Part shown: positions 36,004 through 43,696 of the stretch, piece by piece | Position numbering within the stretch: the stretch's first letter is position 1 | Layout: the number at the start of each line of letters is the position of its first letter | NCBI RefSeq assembly: GCF_019977735.1 | Contig: NZ_AP025018.1 | Coordinates: forward strand, 496,001-560,000 | Direction of reading: 5' to 3' | Length of the DNA stretch: 64,000 nucleotides | Source of the DNA: Calothrix sp. PCC 7716 | Lineage (GTDB): Bacteria > Cyanobacteriota > Cyanobacteriia > Cyanobacteriales > Nostocaceae | Program-made: the position numbers and the translations under genes | Notes under the pieces: model-generated | What the model saw: only the letters and a program-made list of their open reading frames with translations | What the model was told of the DNA's origin: nothing | The model's database searches: none

Positions 36004-36714
36004 ATGGCACTCAGAGATCACTTTCGCCCTCCTTTAAGCACTAGGCGCCACTGGCACAGTTTTCACAACGCTTGGTCAACGTATCTTGCTGACGATTTAA
36101 ATCAATCTCTTCCAGAGGGTTATTTTGCAGAACCAAACGCCCAATTTGGCATTGAAATTGATGTAGCAGCTTTCAGTGAAAGAATTCCGGTTAATTCAGA
36201 GCGGAAAAATGCAGAACTGCTGGAATGGAAACCAAGCTCACCTACTGCAACCCTGCCGCTTCAACTTACTACAGATATTGTTGAAGTACAAATTTTTAAT
36301 ACTCAAGCAGGTCCTACACTTGTTGGCGCCATTGAGTTAGTTAGCCCCAGTAATAAAGACCGCCCATCACAGCGCTCTGCATTTACTTCTAAATGCCAAA
36401 CTTATCTTCAGCAAGGTATTGGGGTAATTATAGTTGATATTGTTACAACATTGAATGCGAATTTACATAACGAGTTAATGAATCGTTTAAATTTACAAAT
36501 TGACCCACTTGAGGCGCCGTTGTATGCTGTGGCATATCAAGTTGCTCAACATGATGAAACCCCTTACCTCAATTTATGGCAAGAAGCATTTATGGTTGGA
36601 GCTAGTCTTCCAATTTTGCCTTTGTTTTTAAAGGGTGGATTTTATTTGCCAATAAATCTTGAACAGACTTACAGCTATACCTGTGTTCGGCAACGCATTC
36701 CTGAATTTTTCTAG
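36004..36714 (+). CDS. DUF4058 family protein
   Basis: A 236-residue protein of the cyanobacterial DUF4058 family: RRHWHSFHNAWSTYLADDLN at the start, PEGYFAEPNAQFGIEIDV, the conserved GAIELVSPSNKDRPSQRSAF (residues about 108-127) and a C-terminal YLPINLEQTYSYTCVRQRIP. No membrane segment or signal. The ELVSPSNK motif is reminiscent of a nuclease-like core, but function is unknown. The gene is intact, unlike the remnants on both sides, and overlaps the antisense histidine kinase remnant by four bases. Confidence 0.88.
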   Translation: MALRDHFRPPLSTRRHWHSFHNAWSTYLADDLNQSLPEGYFAEPNAQFGIEIDVAAFSERIPVNSERKNAELLEWKPSSPTATLPLQLTTDIVEVQIFNTQAGPTLVGAIELVSPSNKDRPSQRSAFTSKCQTYLQQGIGVIIVDIVTTLNANLHNELMNRLNLQIDPLEAPLYAVAYQVAQHDETPYLNLWQEAFMVGASLPILPLFLKGGFYLPINLEQTYSYTCVRQRIPEFF

Positions 36715-36917
36715 CTAAATAAAGGCAATTTTGCATCTTCGGCTAATGCTTTAACAACTTGGCGTACTTCCTGCATTACGCTAGAGCTAAGTTGATGCGA
36801 TTGTACTAAAAACCTTTGGGCTTTTTCTAAGTCGATGTGCAATAGTGTATTTGCGGTTCGCAGTTGGATATCTAAAGCGCCAATACTTTTAGCAGAACCT
36901 GAAGCAAATAATTCCAA
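36711..36917 (-). pseudogene. Histidine-kinase fragment (HisKA_3 end)
   Basis: The minus-strand frame contains [20 protein letters not shown] and [29 protein letters not shown], typical of the second helix of the HisKA_3 dimerisation domain that partners NarL-type regulators. The histidine itself and the ATPase domain are absent. Together with the response-regulator remnant on the other side of the DUF4058 gene it suggests a dead two-component system. Confidence 0.6.
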
Positions 36918-37194
36918 GACAGACCCAGGTAGATTATCAGGAAAAATACAAATAGACTATGTAACTTTTCGCTACCGTAATGATGGCGCCTTAACGCTCG
37001 ATGATGTGAGTATTCATGCCAAACCAGGAGAGTTTATTGCTCTTGTTGGCCCTTCTGGAAGTGGTAAATCTACATTGTTTCGGCTATTACTAGTATCTGG
37101 TGGTGGTCAAGGTTACAATTTGATCAAGGTTGCTCATGGTTCAAACACTGACGATTTACTTAATTACCTACAAGAAGTAAAGACAAAACATTAA
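36835..37194 (+). pseudogene. Peptide-export ABC transporter fragment (NHLM type)
   Basis: From about 36,876 the frame reads [60 protein letters not shown] and [11 protein letters not shown], the start of the ATPase domain of a bacteriocin-exporting ABC transporter with an intact Walker A. After LLL it switches to an unrelated 33-residue tail ([20 protein letters not shown]). Membrane domain, signature and Walker B are missing. Confidence 0.75.
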
Positions 37195-37226
37195 ACAAGG
37201 CGCCTGATATTGAAATTATAGCAGTT

Positions 37227-37472
37227 TTGCCAAGGCGCCTATTTGTTGTGTCCAAGGATGTTCAGGGTAGCGTAAACAAAAAATATCACTGCTGCCCAAG
37301 TCAAACATTATCATTTGTAGCTCAAGCTGTTAGTAAGGGCGACATGACGGCAAGCTTTGATGATAATTATCATGATGAAATAGGCGAACTTGCAGGAGCC
37401 TTAAAACGAATAAAGTCTAGCTTGAGCATTGCAATGAATTTGCTCAGTAATCAAGCAAACTCAACCAAGTAA
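37227..37472 (+). pseudogene. HAMP-domain protein fragment
   Basis: The frame contains VAQAVSKGDMTASFDDNYHD and EIGELAGALKRIKSSLSIAM, the second half of a HAMP domain as in chemoreceptors and sensor kinases. Membrane helices and the first HAMP helix are missing. The first 30 residues have no recognisable origin. Confidence 0.55.
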
Positions 37473-37626
37473 ACAAAAAATATTAACATCATAGTATATT
37501 TGTAGCTGCAATCACATTATAAAAATAATATAAACAAAAATTAAAAAGGAATTTATATACCTGATAGCTAGGAAATATTGCGTTACTATAAACAGCAATT
37601 TTAGCTATAAAAAAGAGATACTCACC

Positions 37627-37950
37627 GTGAAATACTTCTTTTTGTCTGAAGGTTGGGCTGTTGGTAGGGTATGGGGGTCAGATGGACTTTGGCAATTTGC
37701 AGCATGGCGCCGCGCTCCACAAATCGAACGTGTAAATGTCTGTTTGGTAGAAAAGAACGAAGTGTTGTGGCTAACGAGCGTTGAAGATGCTGTTATAACT
37801 ATTGAGGTAAAACCAACCACTACCGTGACTAACCAAAATATTGGTCAAGTTATTATCAAGCGCTTAATCACCGCCGAACAAGTTTTAGAGCGACTTGGAA
37901 ATGCGGAGACAAGTTGTGCTATGCAAAACTCCCAAGCTGTGCTTATGTAA
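37627..37950 (+). CDS. Conserved hypothetical protein
   Basis: A 107-residue protein starting MKYFFLSEGWAVGRVWGSDG, with GLWQFAAWRRAPQIERVNVC and a helical C-terminus QVIIKRLITAEQVLERL. No signal, membrane segment or known domain. The sequence is well formed (Trp-rich strands, charged helix) and looks like a real cyanobacterial protein; function unknown. GTG start at 37,627. Confidence 0.6.
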   Translation: MKYFFLSEGWAVGRVWGSDGLWQFAAWRRAPQIERVNVCLVEKNEVLWLTSVEDAVITIEVKPTTTVTNQNIGQVIIKRLITAEQVLERLGNAETSCAMQNSQAVLM

Positions 37951-38381
37951 CATCCCTACATAGCTTGATGATAAACGCTGTAATGTTAAGCAATTGTTAC
38001 TTATCTTAATATTTCTTAAAAATCACTCGTTCAGAATTTTGGTTATTCTCATTTAACCTTGACTCTTCCGCGTTTTCCCTGTGTCCTATACCCTACAGGG
38101 TGTTGCCTTTCCCCTTCACCCTTTACCCTTTACCGCCATTCTTTATCCCTCCCCCCGCTTGCAAACAGCTCCATCAATAGTTACACTTTTTAAAACATTC
38201 TCATTTTTGCACTGGTAATTTTGACCACTAGGAGTACATCTCTTGGTAGTCTATTTAAAGTTGCCAATTTGCCTACACACTCTACGTTATAAGACGTGCG
38301 GTGTGGAAGAGCGCAAGCTCTAGCAATAACAAAATCTAAAAATTGCTCTTTAAACAAACCGATTCAGGAGGAGCGTAGTCA
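37951..38381. promoter_or_regulatory. psbB upstream region with pyrimidine-rich heptamer repeats
   Basis: A 430-base region ahead of psbB. It holds a pyrimidine-rich run with repeated ACCCTTT units (about 38,090-38,155) of the STRR style, then the psbB leader, with a strong AGGAGGAG ribosome site 12 bases before the start. Promoter hexamers cannot be assigned with confidence. Confidence 0.55.
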
Positions 38382-39911
38382 ATGGGACTACCTTGGTACC
38401 GGGTACATACAGTTGTTTTGAATGACCCAGGACGGCTGATTTCTGTACACTTGATGCATACAGCCCTAGTGGCAGGTTGGGCTGGTTCGATGGCTTTATA
38501 CGAACTAGCTATTTATGACCCCAGTGACCCTGTTCTTAATCCCATGTGGCGTCAAGGTATGTTCGTGCTACCCTTCATGTCACGCTTGGGTGTAGTGGGT
38601 TCTTGGGGTGGTTGGAACGTAGTTGGAGACCCTAGCTATGACCCTGGTTTTTGGTCTTTTGAAGGTGTGGCAGCTGCTCACATCGTTCTTTCTGGTTTGC
38701 TGTTCTTGGCAGCAGTTTGGCACTGGGTTTACTGGGACTTAGAACTTTTCCAAGACCCTCGCACTGGAGAACCAGCGCTTGATTTGCCAAAAATGTTTGG
38801 TATTCACTTGTTCTTATCTGGTTTACTCTGCTTCGGTTTTGGTGCGTTCCACCTGACCGGATTGTTTGGACCAGGTATGTGGGTTTCTGACGCTTATGGA
38901 ATAACGGGTCACGTTGCACCAGTGGCGCCGGAATGGGGACCCGATGGGTTTAACCCGTTTAATCCTGGTGGTGTAGTTGCTCACCACATTGCAGCGGGTG
39001 TAGTAGGTATTATTGCTGGTTTATTCCACTTGACAGTACGTCCACCCGAAAGGCTTTACAAAGCGTTACGGATGGGTAACATCGAAACCGTACTTTCATC
39101 GAGTATTGCCGCAGTATTCTTTGCAGCATTTGTAGTAGCTGGTACAATGTGGTACGGAAACGCCACAACTCCAATTGAATTATTTGGACCAACCCGCTAT
39201 CAGTGGGACCAGGGATATTTCAAACAAGAAATTGACCGTCGTGTTCAAGCTTCAGTTGCTTCGGGCGCCAGTTTAAATGCAGCATGGTCGCAAATACCAG
39301 AAAAACTAGCGTTCTATGACTATGTAGGAAACAGCCCCGCAAAAGGCGGTTTGTTCCGTGTAGGTCCAATGGTTAAAGGTGACGGTATTGCACAATCATG
39401 GCAAGGTCACGCAGTATTCAAAGACGGTGAAGGTCGCGAATTGACAGTACGTCGTCTCCCTAACTTCTTTGAAACCTTCCCAGTATTGTTAACAGACAAA
39501 GATAATATTGTGCGTGCGGACATTCCATTCCGTCGTGCAGAATCTAGAAGCAGCTTTGAACAAGCAGGTGTCACCGTTAGTTTCTACGGTGGTAACTTAG
39601 GTGGTCAAAGCTTTGATGACCCCGCTGACGTTAAGAAATATGCTCGTAAAGCTCAAGGTGGCGAAATCTTTGAATTCGACCGTGAAACCTTGAACTCTGA
39701 CGGTGTATTCCGTACCAGTCCACGCGGTTGGTTTACCTTTGGACACGCAGTATTTGCACTATTGTTCTTCTTCGGTCACATTTGGCACGGTTCTCGGACA
39801 ATTTACCGAGACGTATTTGCTGGTGTCGAAGCTGATATGGAAGAGCAAGTCGAATGGGGCAGATTCCAGAAAGTGGGTGACAAAACAACCCGCCGTAAAG
39901 AAGCTGTATAA
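38382..39911 (+). CDS. psbB: Photosystem II CP47 chlorophyll protein
   Basis: A 509-residue core-antenna protein of photosystem II, near the usual length. It starts [20 protein letters not shown], has six membrane helices with chlorophyll-binding His ([55 protein letters not shown]), the large lumenal loop (about 250-450) and the C-terminal [20 protein letters not shown]. It binds about 16 chlorophylls and passes energy to the D1/D2 centre. Ribosome site AGGAGGAG. psbT follows, as in other cyanobacteria. Confidence 0.99.
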   Translation: MGLPWYRVHTVVLNDPGRLISVHLMHTALVAGWAGSMALYELAIYDPSDPVLNPMWRQGMFVLPFMSRLGVVGSWGGWNVVGDPSYDPGFWSFEGVAAAHIVLSGLLFLAAVWHWVYWDLELFQDPRTGEPALDLPKMFGIHLFLSGLLCFGFGAFHLTGLFGPGMWVSDAYGITGHVAPVAPEWGPDGFNPFNPGGVVAHHIAAGVVGIIAGLFHLTVRPPERLYKALRMGNIETVLSSSIAAVFFAAFVVAGTMWYGNATTPIELFGPTRYQWDQGYFKQEIDRRVQASVASGASLNAAWSQIPEKLAFYDYVGNSPAKGGLFRVGPMVKGDGIAQSWQGHAVFKDGEGRELTVRRLPNFFETFPVLLTDKDNIVRADIPFRRAESRSSFEQAGVTVSFYGGNLGGQSFDDPADVKKYARKAQGGEIFEFDRETLNSDGVFRTSPRGWFTFGHAVFALLFFFGHIWHGSRTIYRDVFAGVEADMEEQVEWGRFQKVGDKTTRRKEAV

Positions 39912-39915
39912 TACT

Positions 39916-40018
39916 TAGTTAGGAGTTAAGAGTGAGGAGTTAGGAGTTAGGAGTTAGAGCTTACTTAACTGAAGTTACAACTCAGCACTCATCACTCAGC
40001 ACTCATAACTCATAACTC
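39916..40018. repeat. Heptamer repeat pair forming a long hairpin (psbB-psbT spacer)
   Basis: TTAGGAGTTAAGAGTGAGGA with further GTTAGGA repeats on the left, and ACTCAGCACTCATCACTCAG-type repeats on the right; the two halves are roughly complementary, so the RNA can fold into a long imperfect hairpin between psbB and psbT. The related GAGTGCTGAGT repeats at 29,942 are the same class of STRR. Confidence 0.85.
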
Positions 40019-40048
40019 TGTTAGTGAAACTAAACAAGAAATTTTGAT

Positions 40049-40156
40049 ATGGAAGCAATTGCGTACATTCTAATTCTCACCCTCGCAATCGGAACATTGT
40101 TCTTTGCGATTGCGTTCCGCGAACCTCCCCGCATTGAGACGAAAAAAGAAGATTAA
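40049..40156 (+). CDS. psbT: Photosystem II protein T
   Basis: A 35-residue single-helix protein: [20 protein letters not shown] followed by [15 protein letters not shown]. This matches PsbT, which sits at the photosystem II dimer interface near CP47. It lies 137 bases after psbB. It is too short for ordinary open-frame cut-offs. Confidence 0.97.
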   Translation: MEAIAYILILTLAIGTLFFAIAFREPPRIETKKED

Positions 40157-40185
40157 TTTTGATCTCAATCTATATTATTGACATC

Positions 40186-40228
40186 ACAGCCGCTGGTACC
40201 ATAACAGGTAGTGGCGGTTGTTTGATTT
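40186..40228 (+). terminator. Probable terminator of psbB-psbT
   Basis: ACAGCCGCTGGTACC and GGTAGTGGCGGTTGT form a 15-base stem with several G-T pairs around an ATAACA loop, followed by TTGATTT. The T-run is poor, so confidence is moderate. Confidence 0.5.
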
Positions 40229-40462
40229 AAGCTTACTTACAACGCCTGACTGAGAGTTTTAGTACTCATTTAACTTATAACCACTGTTACCTAGGCGCCA
40301 GATATCTGATATAATCTGTTATTTGGAAGTTGATGAGTCAAAAAATCAACTTTTCTGCGCTAGCATAAAAAAGATGTAGGTGTGGACTGTCAGGCAGGCG
40401 CTTGCATGTACATCGCTAGGAGGCATGAAAATTACGGAGACTAACACCAGGAAACAATTAGC

Positions 40463-41539
40463 ATGGTCAATCAGAAATCAACCGCTACTGCTGAAATAGG
40501 ATTTACTCACGACGATTTTGCCGCATTATTAGACAAATACGATTACCACTTTAGCCCTGGTGACATCGTACCCGGTACAGTATTCAGTATCGAGCCGCGC
40601 GGCGCTCTGATTGACATCGGTGCAAAAACAGCAGCATATATACCTATTCAGGAAATGTCAATTAACCGGGTTGATGCCCCGGAAGAAGTTTTACAATCGA
40701 ATGAAACTAGAGAATTTTTTATTCTAACCGACGAAAACGAAGACGGACAACTAACGCTTTCGATTCGTCGTATTGAATACATGCGCGCTTGGGAGCGGGT
40801 ACGACAGTTACAAGCTGAAGATGCGACTGTTCGTTCCGGAGTATTTGCTACCAACCGTGGTGGAGCTTTAGTGCGAATAGAAGGACTGCGTGGATTTATC
40901 CCAGGTTCTCACATTAGCACTCGTAAACCTAAAGAAGAGTTGGTAGGAGAAGATCTACCATTAAAATTCCTCGAAGTAGACGAAGAACGTAATCGTTTAG
41001 TACTATCGCATCGTCGTGCGCTGGTTGAGCGTAAGATGAACCGTCTGGAAGTTGGCGAAGTCGTCATCGGTACAGTACGTGGTATCAAGCCATACGGTGC
41101 ATTTATAGATATTGGTGGTGTGAGCGGATTGCTACACATCTCAGAAATTTCACACGAGCATATCGATACACCGCATAGCGTCTTCAACGTCAATGATGAA
41201 GTTAAAGTCATGATAATTGACTTAGATGCAGAGCGTGGCAGAATTTCGCTATCAACGAAGCAACTCGAACCAGAACCTGGTGACATGATTAAAAATAGGG
41301 ATTTGGTATACGACAAAGCCGAGGAAATGGCAGCCAAATACCGTGAGCAAATGCTTGCTAAACAGCAAGGGTTAGCTAACGGCAATGGTAATGGCGCCGC
41401 AACCGCTGTAGCTCAAGAAATTATAACTGAAGAAATTCCACCAGCAATTGAAGAGGATGAAATTCCACCAGCAATTGAAGATGACGAAATTCCACCAGCA
41501 ATTGAAGAGGAAGAAATTCCAGCAGCAATTGATGAATAG
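40463..41539 (+). CDS. rpsA: 30S ribosomal protein S1
   Basis: A 358-residue S1-family protein with three S1/OB domains: GDIVPGTVFSIEPRGALIDI (about 33-100), a second at about 115-180 (SGVFATNRGGALVRIEGLRG) and the best-conserved third at 195-270 (GEVVIGTVRGIKPYGAFIDI, GGVSGLLHISEIS). This is the usual three-domain size of cyanobacterial Rps1. S1 binds mRNA on the small subunit. The C-terminal 36 residues are an acidic repeat, EIPPAIEEDEIPPAIEDDEI and on, encoded by a tandem 27-base repeat; this tail is unusual. A terminator follows. Confidence 0.96.
   Translation: MVNQKSTATAEIGFTHDDFAALLDKYDYHFSPGDIVPGTVFSIEPRGALIDIGAKTAAYIPIQEMSINRVDAPEEVLQSNETREFFILTDENEDGQLTLSIRRIEYMRAWERVRQLQAEDATVRSGVFATNRGGALVRIEGLRGFIPGSHISTRKPKEELVGEDLPLKFLEVDEERNRLVLSHRRALVERKMNRLEVGEVVIGTVRGIKPYGAFIDIGGVSGLLHISEISHEHIDTPHSVFNVNDEVKVMIIDLDAERGRISLSTKQLEPEPGDMIKNRDLVYDKAEEMAAKYREQMLAKQQGLANGNGNGAATAVAQEIITEEIPPAIEEDEIPPAIEDDEIPPAIEEEEIPAAIDE
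41429..41536 (+). repeat. 27-base tandem repeat at the rpsA 3' end
   Basis: Four near-identical copies of GAAATTCCACCAGCAATTGA plus AGA(G/T)GA(T/A), each encoding E-I-P-P-A-I-E-(E/D)-(D/E). The last copy has GCAGCA in place of CCAGCA and ends in the stop. The repeat number is likely variable between strains. Confidence 0.9.
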
Positions 41540-41572
41540 TTAAGATAATGAGTTTTATCGATAAAGCTTAAC

Positions 41573-41595
41573 AAGGGGGTAGACCCCTTTTTTAT
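41573..41595 (+). terminator. Intrinsic terminator of rpsA
   Basis: AAGGGGGT-AGA-CCCCTTTTTT: a short GC stem with a long T-run about 35 bases past the rpsA stop. Confidence 0.8.
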
Positions 41596-41608
41596 TACCC
41601 CTTTATTT

Positions 41609-41719
41609 TTTGTTGACAAAGATTTAGAAGTTGCTTCACGGATATGCCGCGAGAAACATCCTGATAAAATTCACCATGCTTTTCGGATTAATGAAACTGG
41701 GGCGTGTGGCACAATATGA
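41609..41719 (+). pseudogene. Partial 3' duplicate of the next gene
   Basis: This frame encodes FVDKDLEVASRICREKHPDK followed by IHHAFRINETGACGTI and a stop, nearly identical to the last 37 residues of the gene ending at 42,112 (FVDRDIEVASQKCREKHPHK...). The 5' two-thirds are missing; no start codon is present. Confidence 0.85.
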
Positions 41720-41794
41720 TGGGCGCCATCCACTAGCCATAAGCACGCTGACTGTCATAATATATATAGATGTTGCTTTATAGTGAGAACTCCC

Positions 41795-42112
41795 ATGACT
41801 GAAGCTAAAACAACTCGTACCCTGCGCCGAGGACGCATTTTCCCTGAAATACAGTGGACTCCTGAACAACACGCTCAATGGGAAGCTGAACGCAAAGAAT
41901 TTAAAGAGCGCTGTTTGCCTATATTTAATAAAGTTAAATCGGAAATGATGGAGACTCATTACAACTGGTATGTTGCTGTTGAGCCTGATAGCGGTGATTA
42001 TTTCGTTGATAGAGATATAGAAGTTGCTTCACAGAAATGCCGTGAGAAACATCCTCATAAAAAGCACCATGCTTTTCGGATTAATGAAACTGGAGTGTGC
42101 GGCACGATATGA
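41795..42112 (+). CDS. Small hypothetical protein upstream of a retropepsin-like gene
   Basis: A 105-residue basic/acidic protein without a known domain: MTEAKTTRTLRRGRIFPEIQ at the start, a helical charged middle, and VEPDSGDYFVDRDIEVASQK, CREKHPHKKHHAFRINETG at the end. The ATG at 41,795 is preferred to a GTG four codons upstream. It ends in an ATGA overlap with the aspartic-protease-like gene, so the two are a coupled pair. The C-terminal fragment is duplicated immediately upstream. Confidence 0.65.
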   Translation: MTEAKTTRTLRRGRIFPEIQWTPEQHAQWEAERKEFKERCLPIFNKVKSEMMETHYNWYVAVEPDSGDYFVDRDIEVASQKCREKHPHKKHHAFRINETGVCGTI

Positions 42113-42474
42113 CGATTTCTGGATTTTTTGGTGATGAGGATGCTTTGTATTTTGAGATTGAGCTAATCCCATCGGATGGATTAGGATTTTCTGTTGGTGC
42201 AATGCTAGACACTGGTTTTTCTTATTGGCTGGCAATTGATAACCAGGATTTAGGTGCGCTTGATTGGGTTTTTTTACGGCAACAAGTAATGTATACGGCG
42301 CGAGGGGATTTTGACTTTGATCTTTATGCAGGTAAAATCAAACTTGGTGATCAAGAATATGATATACCTGTGCATGTTGGTGAAGGTTTATCCGAAGTTT
42401 TACTTGGGCGCCAATGGTTAACTACTCGACAATTATTAGTTAATATGCCATCACGTTTATTAACATTGGGATAA
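42109..42474 (+). CDS. Retropepsin-like (clan AA) aspartic protease-like protein
   Basis: A 121-residue protein with the single-copy D-T-G motif AMLDTGFSYWLAIDNQDLGA (Asp near residue 32) and a matching C-terminal psi-loop DIPVHVGEGLSEVLLGRQWL TT, as in small bacterial retropepsin-like domains that act as dimers. The start overlaps the previous stop (ATGA). Whether it is proteolytic is unknown; cyanobacteria carry many such small paired genes. Confidence 0.75.
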   Translation: MTISGFFGDEDALYFEIELIPSDGLGFSVGAMLDTGFSYWLAIDNQDLGALDWVFLRQQVMYTARGDFDFDLYAGKIKLGDQEYDIPVHVGEGLSEVLLGRQWLTTRQLLVNMPSRLLTLG

Positions 42475-42527
42475 TTAAACGGCACCAGTTCATACAAATG
42501 GCATTATGCTATTAAATAGCATTTGCG

Positions 42528-43145
42528 TTAATCAATTTGACTTAACCGTTTTAATATTCTCAACACATCGTATAGTTGATTTCCTCGGTTGCGGACATCA
42601 AAAATATCAGAAGTGCCGTATCTAGGAGGATTACCCTTAACAAGTTTGACAAACATAAAACTTCCCCCACTAGTTATCATCCCGTAAACTTTGTCATGGG
42701 GAGAAGCGAGCAAATAAGCTAAAAGCTGGTCGAGTCCTGCTTCTACTGAATAAGCAACCTGCTTAGATTCAATTACCGTTACCCAAAACTTATCGTTGAG
42801 AAGTAACACATCGATACGTCCCTTAATTTTTGTTTCCCCATCAGCAGTTTCCACTTCAACTGATTTTTCTAACTTGATATGGAAAGGAGGTAGATAAAAC
42901 TTGCCAATGAATAATAATGGAGAAAGGACTACTGCATTCACAGTGTTTTCTAAGAGCGGGGGATAGTTACGCAGATTGATGTAACCAGCTTTTACCTGAT
43001 TAAGTAGCTCTTTGTCTTGTTCGGTTAACTCAGGTAAATTACCTTGCCATTCTGTAAAAAATGTATCATCCTCAACCAATTCCAACTCAAACAAGTCTCT
43101 TAACTGTTCGAGAGTGATTGTTTCGGCTGGAATAGTGCTGGTCAT
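42528..43145 (-). CDS. PD-(D/E)XK-like 'restriction subunit R-like' protein
   Basis: A 205-residue protein of a family common in cyanobacteria and often labelled restriction endonuclease subunit R. The nuclease-like core is KIKGRIDVLLLNDKFWVTVI ESKQ, giving D(x)nExK with Asp near 112 and E-S-K near 126-128. Flanking segments (ENTVNAVVLSPLLFIGKFYL; YGMITSGGSFMFVKL) are typical. No helicase or specificity gene is nearby, so restriction activity is doubtful. It is convergent with the retropepsin-like gene. Confidence 0.7.
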   Translation of the reverse strand: MTSTIPAETITLEQLRDLFELELVEDDTFFTEWQGNLPELTEQDKELLNQVKAGYINLRNYPPLLENTVNAVVLSPLLFIGKFYLPPFHIKLEKSVEVETADGETKIKGRIDVLLLNDKFWVTVIESKQVAYSVEAGLDQLLAYLLASPHDKVYGMITSGGSFMFVKLVKGNPPRYGTSDIFDVRNRGNQLYDVLRILKRLSQID

Positions 43146-43232
43146 AGGTTTACAATAACTAGTTACATAAAATATATTTTATCGCTTCTTCTGTATTATC
43201 GAGAAGGCGCCTCTGTTGCTTTCAAACTAGTT

Positions 43233-43556
43233 TTAACCAACAGCATATTCTGTAAACTGACGTTTAAACGGAGAATGAAAACCAATTACAATATCTTGCT
43301 TGGGAACACCCATGTTTACTAGGTCTTCTGTTACTTCGTTCTCTGTACCATTATGTTGTAGCCAGATTTTGCCGTCTTTAATATCTAAGTGAAGAAAGCA
43401 GCCATATATTCTTCGGTCATTTCTCCAGCCAACATTGAGCAGTTGATAATGATGTCGCTCCGTATCAAAGGCTAACTGAGTTTCGATTTCTGGGTCTGGG
43501 GCGCCAAAACTAGCATATTCTTGTAATAGCTGAGAAGGTGCAAGATGTAAGTTACG
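43233..43556 (-). pseudogene. XisI-like fragment without a start
   Basis: The minus-strand frame reads LAPSQLLQEYASFGAPDPEI, then ETQLAFDTERHHYQLLNVGW, RNDRRIYGCFLHLDIKDGKI, WLQHNGTENEVTEDLVNMGV and PKQDIVIGFHSPFKRQFTEY AVG, which is the conserved body of the XisI family (fdxN element excision controlling factor). A stop lies directly upstream of the frame and no start codon is available, and the partner XisH is absent. XisH/XisI-like pairs are widespread in cyanobacteria beyond the fdxN element and are probably toxin-antitoxin-like. Confidence 0.8.
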
Positions 43557-43668
43557 TTAACTTTGCTTTAATAGCTCGTAAAGGCGCCTATAAATATATT
43601 ATTTTGAATGCTTGGTTTCTCCTCTCTGTTACCTAATAGTATTTGTGGTAAATAAAAACACATTAATG

Positions 43669-43696
43669 CACAGGCAAGGATGCCTGTTCCACAATT
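43669..43696. repeat. GGCAAGGATGCC dispersed repeat
   Basis: CACAGGCAAGGATGCCTGTT CCACAA, adjacent to the stop of the HlyD gene. Same family as 4403-4491. Confidence 0.7.

Noticed and set aside
39010-39192. Minus-strand frames inside psbB
   Set aside because: Shadows of the highly conserved psbB gene.
42528-43145. True type I restriction subunit
   Set aside because: Only 205 residues, no helicase motifs, and no methylase or specificity gene nearby.
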